DNA of 64,000 bases from Candidatus Uhrbacteria bacterium. GTDB taxonomy: Bacteria > Patescibacteriota > Patescibacteriia > 2-12-FULL-60-25. The notes under the pieces were generated by a model. It did not search any database, had not been told where the DNA came from, and saw nothing but the letters and a program-made list of their open reading frames with translations. Both the position numbers and the translations under genes were made by a program. This document shows positions 33,001-40,507 of the stretch, in pieces (within the stretch, counting starts at the first letter, position 1; each line of letters starts with the position of its first letter). The stretch is from the NCBI GenBank assembly GCA_016222815.1, contig JACRQE010000002.1, positions 186,001-250,000 on the forward strand, written 5' to 3'.

Positions 33001-35398
33001 GGGCTTCCTCGGCATCGGTCGGGCGCACCGTGATCCAGCTCGTGCGCGTCGAATTGCAATAGGCGTAACGGGCATAGGCATCGCAGTTATCGGCAGATGT
33101 CTTGATGGTGAACGTGGCGCGGCCGTCGTCGTCGGTCTTGAGGTCAAGGCTGTCATTGGTGACGCCGCTGGAATTGAGGGAGAGGTTCAGATTAGAAACC
33201 GGAGCGCCGCTATAGAACTTGGCGCGGACTTCGCCAGAGATATCGTCACCGGCGAAAATCTGTTTCTTGCTGACCACGACTTCGAGCGTGTAGGCGGGTT
33301 TGACGAAATCCCGGATCTCGAAGTTCCGTGAAGCGATAGTCTGGCCGTCGCGCTTGAGGTTGATGCGATAAGTACCGGCTTGCATGGTTTTCCAGGACAA
33401 ATCAGTCTGGAAGAAACCCTGGTCATCGGTCTTGAGGTCGATGCGCTGGTAGATCTTGGGCGTGCCGGTGAAGAAATCGAAGTAATATCCGCCACGAGCA
33501 AGCTCGAGGGTGAGGTTGCCGGAGACGGGCTGTTTGCTGACGCGGTCGCGGGCCATGCCGTAGGCCTTGAGCCCATCGGTGGTGCGGTACAGCGGGCGGT
33601 CTGGATAGAGGAAAGAGACGGTCTGGTCGTTCATGTTCCCGACCTGAATGTATCGGTCGAAATAATCGTATGGCTGGTACTGCTTCTGGACGCGGATGAG
33701 GGACGAGAGCTGGCCAGTGCCCAAGGTGACGATGGCGGAAGTGGCGTAGTCGCTCGAGGTGGCGGTGAGAACTTGGGGCGTAGGTAACTTAGCGATACCG
33801 TCACTGCCGGTCTTGGCCTGGGCGTCATCGGATGAGACGGGCAGGTCGGTGAGAGGACGGCGCGTTTCGGCGTTGACCGCCCAAACAGCCAGATTGGTTT
33901 TGTCGGCGATGGAGTATGAGACTAGGTTAGTGGACGAAAAGAATGTCCACGACGGATCAGCGCCGGCGGTTTCGAACTTGAGCAGGTAGTGGCCGGCCGT
34001 CAAACCGCCAGGCAAACGGATGTTGTAACCGTAGTAGCTGTTCTGCTCGATGTTCCCTGAAACGGTAAAGGATTTGCCCGTGGTGTATTTGGCGTAAAGC
34101 TCGTCTTTGGACAGGGTGACGATGGCGAAATCCGGGATCTTGGAACGTTCGACCAGATATTGCCTAGCCTGGTCGAGCTCCAGTGCGTATCCGGTGATTG
34201 TGACGGGCGTGCTCGTGGCCTCGCCGTTCCAATACACGGGAATCAATGCGTCGTGGCCAGGTAGTTCATCATTCATATCCTGGGTCGGAGAGAGGTAGGG
34301 TTTCCGGCCGGGCTCCTCACCAGGCTTGGGCTTGGCCATGGTCTCAAAACTGATGACAAAGTCTTCGGCCAACCTGTTATCAGTATCTTTGACATTTAGG
34401 CCTTTCTTCAACGTCACGGTATAAACCTGGCCGTACTGCAGGGGCTGGAGAGGGACGAAAGTCAAACTGCGGCCATGGACCTCAAAGCGACCGGCGGTCG
34501 CTGGTTCGATGACGAAGAAAGGCGTGGGGTCGGTCCAGCCGTCGAACGACATGCCGAATTCGATGCCCGTGTTGATGGGGACGGAGGAAGACCTGTCGGC
34601 TGGGACCGATGTCATGACACGGAATACGCTCTTGGTCTGCACCGCCCAGGCGAAATCGTGGGCAGTCAGCGTACCATCAGCTTTCTTGACCGCGGTATCG
34701 ATGACGACGCGATAGACTTTTCCCGGAGTCAACACGACATCCGGAGTGACATTAAATATACCCTTGCTTGTTTCCACGACTTTGACATTGCCGGGTTTGA
34801 CGGCATCCGGATCGTCGGCGGCGGGCACGATACGGAGATGTTGGACGAGCTCGGCGGTCGTGACCGGAACGGTGGATGAGACCATGAAGCCGGTGGCGAT
34901 GTCGACGCCCGTGCGGTCTTTCTCCAAGGCAATGACACTGAAGGCGTCGGCGGCGTGGGCTTCGGGGATGATCAGGCGCGCGATCGCAGTCCCGGTCAGT
35001 GCCACAGACTGGGGGCCTACGTTATCCATGGGGGGCTTGAAGACCAGGACAGCCAAGACAACGGCGATGGCAACCGTGGCCAACCCGCCGGTCCAGACAA
35101 ACCAGTTTTTGGTATCGAAGATGCTCCGAATAGAGCCCGTGCCCCGAACTTCTTGTTTCGCACTTGGCGCATCTGCGCCGGAAGCCTGGATTCTCTTGCC
35201 GTTCACCATTGACATAAGGTTGGCTCGCTGTTTGGCCGCGACTTCCTTATCCAAATGGACTTCGTCGGCGACAGCTTCGCGCTTTAAGGATTCAGCTGTC
35301 TGCATCAACGGAGAAAGCGCCGGATCATGACAATCGGCTGCCGGGTGCTTGAGGGCCTGATCCAGGTTTTGGGCGTTTTGGTCTTGGTTCATGGTCAT
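30062..35398 (-). CDS. Membrane-anchored alpha-2-macroglobulin family protein (1778 aa)
   Basis: A cytoplasmic N-terminal segment of about 95 residues, one membrane helix (WFVWTGGLATVAIAVVLAVLVF, about 97-119), then a giant extracytoplasmic part. It has repeated MG-type sandwiches (KPAYTLEVVVSKKQIFAGDDI), a Gly-rich bait-like loop ending GGGGGEQVRRDF, the A2M segment LPDNLTSWRATAVAATPGLY, and a helical thioester-type domain. The thioester motif (normally CxEQ) is replaced by WNWSQ, so it cannot form the covalent trap. The start overlaps the sigma-factor stop. The cytoplasmic part may act as anti-sigma; that is inference. Confidence 0.9.
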   Translation of the reverse strand: MTMNQDQNAQNLDQALKHPAADCHDPALSPLMQTAESLKREAVADEVHLDKEVAAKQRANLMSMVNGKRIQASGADAPSAKQEVRGTGSIRSIFDTKNWFVWTGGLATVAIAVVLAVLVFKPPMDNVGPQSVALTGTAIARLIIPEAHAADAFSVIALEKDRTGVDIATGFMVSSTVPVTTAELVQHLRIVPAADDPDAVKPGNVKVVETSKGIFNVTPDVVLTPGKVYRVVIDTAVKKADGTLTAHDFAWAVQTKSVFRVMTSVPADRSSSVPINTGIEFGMSFDGWTDPTPFFVIEPATAGRFEVHGRSLTFVPLQPLQYGQVYTVTLKKGLNVKDTDNRLAEDFVISFETMAKPKPGEEPGRKPYLSPTQDMNDELPGHDALIPVYWNGEATSTPVTITGYALELDQARQYLVERSKIPDFAIVTLSKDELYAKYTTGKSFTVSGNIEQNSYYGYNIRLPGGLTAGHYLLKFETAGADPSWTFFSSTNLVSYSIADKTNLAVWAVNAETRRPLTDLPVSSDDAQAKTGSDGIAKLPTPQVLTATSSDYATSAIVTLGTGQLSSLIRVQKQYQPYDYFDRYIQVGNMNDQTVSFLYPDRPLYRTTDGLKAYGMARDRVSKQPVSGNLTLELARGGYYFDFFTGTPKIYQRIDLKTDDQGFFQTDLSWKTMQAGTYRINLKRDGQTIASRNFEIRDFVKPAYTLEVVVSKKQIFAGDDISGEVRAKFYSGAPVSNLNLSLNSSGVTNDSLDLKTDDDGRATFTIKTSADNCDAYARYAYCNSTRTSWITVRPTDAEEAQVEAAETVSVWRSHVSLDVTRKIKDRQVDIEFIARKVDLTNVGNSGSNVLGEAQRNAKITGKIRERSWVQVFQETGYDYVQKTSYPIYRYELRERDVSDINVTTDESGKASLRFTMTSTTVSYQLVAETKDENGLRDFATTYFSAGWWDYSDSAPGSDEEISLKPLRDDPQKSDYAAGETVGVGLFKGSDPMPTADTPVYLFVRSHLGIKELAVGQKSTYSFVFDEDSLPNTTVRGITFVKNGFVMRDFTASFDAASRELTVNITPDQEVYAPQGKAKLHVSLKTKDGSPAKGARIDLALVDEAVFAAAQNSIEENPLGDIYSWVSDGVIFDRISQYENKLEAAALGGAERGGGGGEQVRRDFKDTAGFAMVTADDNGQADVTFDLPDNLTSWRATAVAATPGLYAGVGRTQIRVTKPVFVEVTVPSNLLTADKPVMKLRAYGTGLKTGESVDFSIDAPTLGLKNESVKGTVGQAAYVAVDTLPAGNHAMVIRVKGANGTDALEKKINVAASHFLRNDLAQVDLGPGVALPDIGDSREVELRFLPKTRAQYLDRVRQLTWNWSQRFESRLAARLAKALLKDYFGESVEDQSEPLTKYQRPDGGIAILPYASDDAELTSKVAAVAPDLFDRQGLEQYLIGYLQKDGVTREEQIRALSGLAALGAPVLQQLQDMAVLPDLSWREKLGVMRGLNAIGDKQGAKVLLDNLLAQAKEEDGLLSVRIADDKRSVTEATAEAALVAADIFHPAAPKLDAWLEKNWTQDTMTDLDRVAYLNRVVPAALGSDVSFGYTLGGSPEKTITLKESWGYTLVLTADEARSFHVTKVDGPAVAVFYRSVPGLPTANPDIQIARTYQAVGSESSAAFKESDVIQVNLDLKWDKLAQSGCYTVRDNLPAGLAPMVTVYFGWSGDFGNLWYPTDITDNSVSFVTCNPGKQDGSTEKIKYRARVVARGTYLAEPAIMQSTEAPSVSALSQSQPVSIK

Positions 35399-35967
35399 AC
35401 TTGTGGGTTGGCTACGAGCTTTTGGCGGAGTCTACCCAGGGCGCGATAGACGAGGACGGATGCGTGGTTGGGCGAGATGTCGAGCTGGGCCGCGATCTCT
35501 GCCGTTTCGAGTTGGGCGAAGAATTTCAGGTCCAGTATCTCTTGGTCGCGGTCGGACAGTTCTTTCAGGATTTCACGCAGCTTCTCTCCCTCTATCTTCA
35601 GCTCCGCGGTCCAAGCCGGATCATCGGCAGAGGGCGGGTCCCAGACGTCGGTATCGAGTTGGGTGTCCTTGCGCGTCGAGGCTTTGCGGAAGTGGTCGGT
35701 CAGGGCGTTGGATGCGACTTGGTAAAGCCAGGCCGAGAGCGGAGCGTTCTTCCATTCGAGGGAGGGCAGCGACTCCAGCAGTTTCATGAAAGTGTGTGAC
35801 ACCAAATCCTCGGCCGTCTCTTTATGGCTGCAACGTTTCAGCAGGAAGCCGTAGAGACGGTCGGCATACAGATCGTAGACTTCACCAACGACCGAAGGAT
35901 CGTCTTTGAGCCTAAGAAACAGTTCGTGGTCCTGTTCCAGGGTGCGTAAATGGGTTTCTGTTGGCAT
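35395..35967 (-). CDS. ECF-type sigma-70 family factor
   Basis: 190 aa with region 2 (VYDLYADRLYGFLLKRCSHKETAEDLVSHTFMKLLESLP...AWLYQVASNALTDHFRK) and region 4 (ILKELSDRDQEILDLKFFAQLETAEIAAQLDISPNHASVLVYRALGRL). There is no region 3, as in extracytoplasmic-function sigma factors that redirect RNA polymerase after an envelope signal. Its stop overlaps the start of the membrane A2M gene by 4 nt. The usual separate anti-sigma gene is absent. Confidence 0.95.
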   Translation of the reverse strand: MPTETHLRTLEQDHELFLRLKDDPSVVGEVYDLYADRLYGFLLKRCSHKETAEDLVSHTFMKLLESLPSLEWKNAPLSAWLYQVASNALTDHFRKASTRKDTQLDTDVWDPPSADDPAWTAELKIEGEKLREILKELSDRDQEILDLKFFAQLETAEIAAQLDISPNHASVLVYRALGRLRQKLVANPQV

Positions 35968-36002
35968 GTGTTTAAACGGATTTTCTGAGATTCAATGACG
36001 AC

Positions 36003-36031
36003 AGTATACCTTGCCTGAAAAAGCAGTTAAA
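36003..36031 (-). promoter_or_regulatory. Candidate promoter of the sigma/A2M/MEMO operon
   Basis: On the minus strand TTTAAC (complement of 36026-36031), 17-bp spacer, TATACT (complement of 36003-36008). The leader before ATG 35967 would be about 30 nt. Confidence 0.45.
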
Positions 36032-36180
36032 TAGCTTGAAATCATGTGCTGCAGGCACGATTCCCGGCAGAGTGCTAAACTGGAAGCAAACCCGAACCAG
36101 GAGGTGTACCAAAGCTCTTTTCCGTTCTTTCACATGGGCCCATAAACCACAACCTGACCTGCAACCGAAAGGAGGAGGCT

Positions 36181-36393
36181 ATGCAGACCAACGGACGTAA
36201 AGAGGTGATTCTGGTAGCGGAAAGTACGGAAAGGCCGCCGGTGGAGGATATCTATCGGCAAGTCGACGAGTTGGGCGAGGGCTGGAGGATAATCTCGGCC
36301 GTCACCACCTCGGAAACCGTCAACGGTAAGGCGCCGATAAGCGGGAGAATATATCGACGCTTCATCATGACAGCGGTGGTCGGACGCAGTTGA
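36181..36393 (+). CDS. Small hypothetical protein (70 aa)
   Basis: GGAGGAGG stands just before ATG 36181, so translation is well supported. The product (MQTNGRKEVILVAESTERPP...GWRIISAVTTSETVNGKAP) looks like a small beta-rich fold with the LGEGWRIISAVT pattern common in short DUF4177-like domains. That resemblance is loose. It is divergent from the sigma-factor operon. Confidence 0.65.
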   Translation: MQTNGRKEVILVAESTERPPVEDIYRQVDELGEGWRIISAVTTSETVNGKAPISGRIYRRFIMTAVVGRS

Positions 36394-36443
36394 TTCCGGC
36401 CACCTACGGAGACCTGAATGCAGATCACGAGATTGGGCCTAGC

Positions 36444-36471
36444 GCGCAAGTTACCCTCTTGGAACTTGCGC
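36444..36471. other. Hairpin between convergent genes
   Basis: GCGCAAGTT (36444-36452) pairs with AACTTGCGC (36463-36471). There is no T tail on either side. It may be a weak or factor-assisted terminator for the small gene at 36181 and the convergent gene ending at 36518. Confidence 0.5.
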
Positions 36472-36517
36472 CTGTCCCCGGTGGCGGCGCACGACGGCGC
36501 TTCCAGGGACAGGATAA

Positions 36518-37177
36518 TCAGATGGCATCGAGGCTGTGCGCTTGGGCGATGTCCGCTTTAGTCAAACCACGGCCGTCGCGCGTCAGGACAAAAACGCTGA
36601 CCGTACGGCCGGACAATCTTATATCTGGATAGTGGCGCATGTTCTCGGCCAGGCGCCCGATTTGGTTCACGAAATTCAAGGCTTGAGAAAAATCCGCGAA
36701 CTCATAGGATTTAACCAGAGCATGTTTTTCGACATGCCAACCGGGAAGTTTCTCGAGAGCGGTTGATATCTCGTGCGGACTCAAAGTCGGACGAGCAGTC
36801 AGATGACCGGCCAAGACGCTGCCGAATGAAAAGGCGAAGCCGCCCATGAAAACGATAATGAGGGGCTCGATGAGGATATATGAGATTATCCAATCGCCGA
36901 AGACGATGGGCGCGAGATACAGACCGATGACGCCATAGGACAAGACCCATATCACGGCCCAAATAATCATGACATTCGACTTCCACCAGGTGAAAAAAAT
37001 CTCGTATCCGATGGCGATAAGGAACAGGGTGCACATCAGGAGAAAGACGGCGGGGCGATCCATGCCGTAGAGGGACTTGCCGAAAGTCATGGCAAAAGCC
37101 AAGCCGTAAAAATACAGGATGGTCAGGATCAAAACGAATTCCTTGAGGTTAGAAAGATAGGCGGCGACGGGAGACAT
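36518..37177 (-). CDS. Membrane protein fused to a pterin-4a-carbinolamine dehydratase-like domain
   Basis: 219 aa. Residues 1-125 contain four membrane helices (FVLILTILYFYGLAFAMTF; PAVFLLMCTLFLIAIGYEIFF; MIIWAVIWVLSYGVIGLYL; then LIIVFMGGFAFSFG). Residues 130-219 are a PCD/PhhB domain: LEKLPGWHVEKHALVKSYEF, FSQALNFVNQIGRLAENM, RHYPDI, SVFVLTRDGRGLTKADIAQA. The catalytic HHP of PCD enzymes is HYP here. The domain may dehydrate pterins weakly or serve as a binding or dimerisation module, as in DCoH. Such a membrane fusion is unusual. Confidence 0.82.
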   Translation of the reverse strand: MSPVAAYLSNLKEFVLILTILYFYGLAFAMTFGKSLYGMDRPAVFLLMCTLFLIAIGYEIFFTWWKSNVMIIWAVIWVLSYGVIGLYLAPIVFGDWIISYILIEPLIIVFMGGFAFSFGSVLAGHLTARPTLSPHEISTALEKLPGWHVEKHALVKSYEFADFSQALNFVNQIGRLAENMRHYPDIRLSGRTVSVFVLTRDGRGLTKADIAQAHSLDAI

Positions 37178-37210
37178 GGCTGTATGATGGGCGGAAAGTG
37201 GTTAAAGGTC

Positions 37211-37245
37211 AAAAAAAGCAGGGGCGAACAATCAAGCGCCCCTGC
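37211..37245 (-). terminator. Terminator of the stomatin gene
   Basis: GCAGGGGCG (37218-37226) pairs with CGCCCCTGC (37237-37245). Read on the minus strand it is followed by seven T. Confidence 0.93.
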
Positions 37246-37268
37246 TGATTCAATGTCATCGAATATCT

Positions 37269-38015
37269 CTAACTCTTCGGCTGGTTCCAACGATCGAAGG
37301 CACGCAGGATCTCGACCGGCAGGGCAAAGACAAGTGTATTTGATTCGTCGCTCGAGACGTCGTTGATGGTGTTGAGGGTGCGCAGATGCAGGGCGCCGGG
37401 AGAGGAGGCGAGTATCTCGGCGGCTTTGCGCAAGTTGTCGGCGGCGATGACTTCGCCCTCGGAGTTGATGATGACGGCACGCTTTTCACGTTCGGCTTCG
37501 GCCTGTTTGCCGATGGTGCGCTTCATCTCTTCGGGCAAAGCGATATCCTTGAGTTCGCAACCCAAGACCTCGACACCCCAGCTCGAGGTATGCGTGGAGA
37601 TGAGTTCCTTGATGCGGGCCGAAGCCTGGTCGCGTTCGGAAAGAAGCTCGTCGAGCGAGAGTTCACCGGCGATGTTGCGCATAGTGGTCTGCGCCAATTG
37701 TGAGACGGCATTCCACACGTTCTCGACGTCAATCACGGATTTGCCGGCATCGGCGATGCGGTAGTAGATGACCGCGTTGATCTTGCACGAGACGTTGTCC
37801 TTGGTGATGGCGTCCTGGTACGGGACTTCGACCGCCTTGGTGCGGATGTCCACTTTGCGCATGGACTGGATCACGGGTATGACCAAACGCCAACCTGGAT
37901 TGACCAACGAGGTGAACTTGCCGAGCGTGAACCTGACGCCACGCTCGTATTGGTTGACCTGGCGGATGGAGATGAGCAGGACAACCAAGACGAAGAAAAT
38001 AATGGGGGTGTACAT
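37269..38015 (-). CDS. SPFH/Band 7 protein (slipin/stomatin-like)
   Basis: 248 aa. One N-terminal membrane helix (PIIFFVLVVLLISI), then the SPFH domain (VNQYERGVRFTLGKFTSLVNPGWRLVIP, RTKAVEVPYQDAITKDNVSCKINAVIYYRI) and a coiled coil with EEMKRTIGKQAEAEREKRAVIINSEGE, diagnostic for slipins. These form oligomers organising membrane domains. The usual NfeD partner gene is not adjacent. It forms a single-gene unit with its own terminator. Confidence 0.95.
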   Translation of the reverse strand: MYTPIIFFVLVVLLISIRQVNQYERGVRFTLGKFTSLVNPGWRLVIPVIQSMRKVDIRTKAVEVPYQDAITKDNVSCKINAVIYYRIADAGKSVIDVENVWNAVSQLAQTTMRNIAGELSLDELLSERDQASARIKELISTHTSSWGVEVLGCELKDIALPEEMKRTIGKQAEAEREKRAVIINSEGEVIAADNLRKAAEILASSPGALHLRTLNTINDVSSDESNTLVFALPVEILRAFDRWNQPKS

Positions 38016-38076
38016 AGAAAGCGCAGATTTAAGCTTATTTCCCGAGTTTATCGAGGGATTTCCGCTTATTGGTAGG

Positions 38077-38093
38077 CCTTCGACAGGCTCAGG
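38077..38093. repeat. Dispersed repeat core CCTTCGACAGGCTCAGG
   Basis: Intergenic copy of a 17-bp core that also lies in the epmA insertion (9313-9336, complement; one difference). Only two copies were found by eye. Confidence 0.6.
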
Positions 38094-38145
38094 CGATATT
38101 TATGAGGACATGGAAACACGGACAGGGATATATGGCAATATCGAA

Positions 38146-38172
38146 AACGCCCGGCTGGTGAAGCGGGGCGTT
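38146..38172 (-). terminator. Terminator of the HAD-yvcK operon
   Basis: AACGCCC (38146-38152) pairs with GGGCGTT (38166-38172). The minus-strand tail is TTTTC. Confidence 0.8.
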
Positions 38173-38179
38173 AAGAAGG

Positions 38180-38812
38180 TTAGCGGCCGAGGAGCTTGGC
38201 GATATCCTCGGCTGAAGATGCGACATCCCAGCGAATGTGATCGCCGGGGAAGAGACGCGGCTTGAATTGCGGCCAGGCTACCCGGATGACTTTGGCCCAC
38301 GGGGCTTTTTGGCAAACATCTTCGAGATGCGACAACGAGTCATCCAGGAACCAGCTCTCGTCCTCGGGATCGAACCGGGCGATGACTTCACCTTTGGACC
38401 CGTCATTCCAGACGTAGTGCGCATCGGCGAAGACGCTGGCCAGGCCTTCGAGACCGGCGAACTTGGCTTGCTGATACGGCGGGTAGCCGAAGGTCAGCAG
38501 GTGGAGTTCGGAGTTGTCGCGGAGTTTGCAGAGCAGGTCATGGACGCCGGGCAGAAGATACTTGGTTCCGTACGACAGGTGGAAGCGCAGCTCATTGGCA
38601 CGTTCCTGGACTTTCCCTTCCGGATGACCTAGAAGCCGAAGATGACCTTCGAGCGAGTAGCCCGCATCGTTCAGCTGGTCGAAACCGGCGTCGATGGCAC
38701 AGCGCGAATAGCCGAGACGTTCGAGGTCGTTGCGCAGATTCTCCATCAGCGCGGCCGTGTCGTAGAGAGTGAAGTCCAAGTCGAAGAAAATGCGGCGGGT
38801 CTTTTGGCTCAT
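38180..38812 (-). CDS. HAD superfamily hydrolase
   Basis: 210 aa. Motif I FFDLDFTLYDT provides the Asp nucleophile and acid/base Asp. A helical cap follows, then motif II at HLLTFGYP, and the acidic motif IV at SWFLDDSLSHLEDV. It is a phosphatase of unknown substrate; the size and cap fit nucleotidase or sugar phosphatase types. Its start overlaps the yvcK stop (ATGA). Confidence 0.88.
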   Translation of the reverse strand: MSQKTRRIFFDLDFTLYDTAALMENLRNDLERLGYSRCAIDAGFDQLNDAGYSLEGHLRLLGHPEGKVQERANELRFHLSYGTKYLLPGVHDLLCKLRDNSELHLLTFGYPPYQQAKFAGLEGLASVFADAHYVWNDGSKGEVIARFDPEDESWFLDDSLSHLEDVCQKAPWAKVIRVAWPQFKPRLFPGDHIRWDVASSAEDIAKLLGR

Positions 38813-39846
38813 GCATTCCTCCCAAGAGCATCAGTGGTCCGGTCCGGTGAGATGGACTCAAGGATTGCGGTTGCAAGCTTAGCCGGATCATGGCGCAGGA
38901 CGCTGCGTTTGAGCTTGTCGCCCGCGACTTTCTTGGACATGCGGTCGGAGATGAGGGGCGCCCGAAAGATGCGGCGCGTATCATGGCCCAAATCGTCGAC
39001 CACGAGCTGATCCTCGGCTTCCTCGTAAGCTTTGAGAACTTCAGGAGGGGGCTCGGACGTGTTGACGATAATGCGGTCGAGTTTGGCCGGTCCGATATAC
39101 TCCTCGACCACGCGACAGAAATCCGAAGCCTTGAATCCGTCGGTCTGGCCATGCTTGGTAACCAAGTTGGTGACCAGGATGCGCGTGGCCCGGCTCTCGC
39201 AGATGGCATCCACGATGCCGCCGACCAAGATGACGGGGATCAGGCTGGTGAACAGGTCGCCCGGACCCATGACGATGGCGTCGGCTTTGCGGATGGCGTC
39301 GATGGCGTCGGGGTTGGCCTCGATCTCCGGGTCGATGAAGCACCTGTCGATGGGAGCGCGCTTCACCGTGGTCTCGTCGATCGCATGTTCGCCGTTGATG
39401 ACTTCACCGGTCACCAGGCGGGCGAAGAGTTGGGTAGCCTGCTCCGAAACCGGAATGACCTGACCGCGTTCGCGCAAGATGTTGTGCGCCTGACGGACGG
39501 CTTCGAGAGGATGCTTACAAACCTTCTCGAGCACGGTCAGGAACAGATTGCCGAAGTTATGGCCGGACAGCGAGCCTTCGCTGAAGCGATAGTTGAACAT
39601 GCGGCGCAGGATCTCGTCGCCGTCGGAAAGCGCGACCAAGCACTGCCTGATATCGCCGGGCGGCAGGACGCCGAGTTCGGACCGAAGGATACCTGTAGAT
39701 CCGCCATCGTCGGACGTGGAGACCACGGCCGAGATGTCGAGCTCATGGTATTTGAGCCCGGTCAGGACGGTGAAGGTGCCGGTGCCGCCGCCGAGGACGA
39801 CGATGCGGAGCCTAGCGGGCGCGACAGTCACAGGAAGTTCCGCCAA
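38809..39846 (-). CDS. yvcK: YvcK/CofD family gluconeogenesis factor
   Basis: 345 aa, normal. The nucleotide-sugar-binding Rossmann part is visible as VVLGGGTGTFTVLTGLK, STSDDGGSTGILRSELGVLP, PPGDIRQCLVALS, SGHNFGNLFL and MGPGDLFTSLIPVILV. YvcK proteins bind UDP-sugars and affect cell-wall precursor flow and cell shape. The start is TTG 39846, with GGAGG 7 nt upstream. It is followed by the overlapping HAD gene. Confidence 0.95.
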   Translation of the reverse strand: MAELPVTVAPARLRIVVLGGGTGTFTVLTGLKYHELDISAVVSTSDDGGSTGILRSELGVLPPGDIRQCLVALSDGDEILRRMFNYRFSEGSLSGHNFGNLFLTVLEKVCKHPLEAVRQAHNILRERGQVIPVSEQATQLFARLVTGEVINGEHAIDETTVKRAPIDRCFIDPEIEANPDAIDAIRKADAIVMGPGDLFTSLIPVILVGGIVDAICESRATRILVTNLVTKHGQTDGFKASDFCRVVEEYIGPAKLDRIIVNTSEPPPEVLKAYEEAEDQLVVDDLGHDTRRIFRAPLISDRMSKKVAGDKLKRSVLRHDPAKLATAILESISPDRTTDALGRNA

Positions 39847-39905
39847 AATATACCTCCATGAACGTGTAAAGGACTATCCAACCTAAACAAAAATTGACCG
39901 TCCGG

Positions 39906-40427
39906 TCAAGGATTCGTGGTGCGAAGCAAAGCGGCGGCGGCTTTTTTGCCGATATTGAGGCGGTCGTCGCCGAGCAAAGCGAAGACCGTGATGACGAACC
40001 AATTGTTTTTCGAAACAAGGTTAAGTTGGTTTTGCGTATCGCCGACCCAGAAAGCGCCAGTGCCGTAGCCTTGAAGATCAATCGTCGAAAAACCGGAAGA
40101 CTGGGCTGCGGTTTTGGAATCGTTGAAGATTTGGAGAGCTTCGGATGCGGTACTGGATTGGCGCAGGAGGATATTGATGCTCCGCGCTTCATCGGATGAG
40201 AGCTGGCAGGTCGAGACGAAACCGTTTCCCGAGGCTACCGCTGGACCGGGTTCGATTTCGACCTTTCCACCCAGGACATCGGAAGCAGATGCTGCGTCGA
40301 TAAAATCGCAGACGTTCAGCTGTTTGACGGTGGTCGGAGGCGGAGATGCGGGAGACGGTTTAGCGCAACCGGCAGCCAGGAGTGACGTCAGGCTGGCGAA
40401 GAGGACGATGCGGGAGAAAATGGACAT
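39906..40427 (-). CDS. Small lipoprotein (173 aa)
   Basis: The start is ATG 40427 with a lipoprotein signal MSIFSRIVLFASLTSLLAAGC. The mature domain has two cysteines (NVCDFIDAASASDVLGG and STCQLSSDEARS) and resembles DUF3558-like lipoproteins in pattern (C..I..ASA..VLGG). That call is tentative. TATACT lies 12 nt before the start, so the leader is very short. Function is unknown. Confidence 0.75.
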   Translation of the reverse strand: MSIFSRIVLFASLTSLLAAGCAKPSPASPPPTTVKQLNVCDFIDAASASDVLGGKVEIEPGPAVASGNGFVSTCQLSSDEARSINILLRQSSTASEALQIFNDSKTAAQSSGFSTIDLQGYGTGAFWVGDTQNQLNLVSKNNWFVITVFALLGDDRLNIGKKAAAALLRTTNP

Positions 40428-40467
40428 AGATACATTTGGAGTATATCGGCATTGGCCGGAACGCAAA

Positions 40468-40494
40468 AGCCGCCGCGACGAATGTCGGGCGGCT
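40468..40494 (-). terminator. Terminator next to the lipoprotein promoter
   Basis: AGCCGCC / GGCGGCT with an inner GCGAC-gaat-GTCG stem. The minus-strand tail is TTTTG. It ends the 40508-41332 gene and overlaps the upstream region of the lipoprotein gene. Confidence 0.85.
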
Positions 40495-40507
40495 GTGAGA
40501 GCGGATA

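Noticed and set aside
31463-33331. 622-aa plus-strand ORF
   Set aside because: Antisense to the alpha-2-macroglobulin gene; no motif or start signal.
38890-39861. 323-aa plus-strand ORF
   Set aside because: Antisense shadow of yvcK, ending past its start codon.
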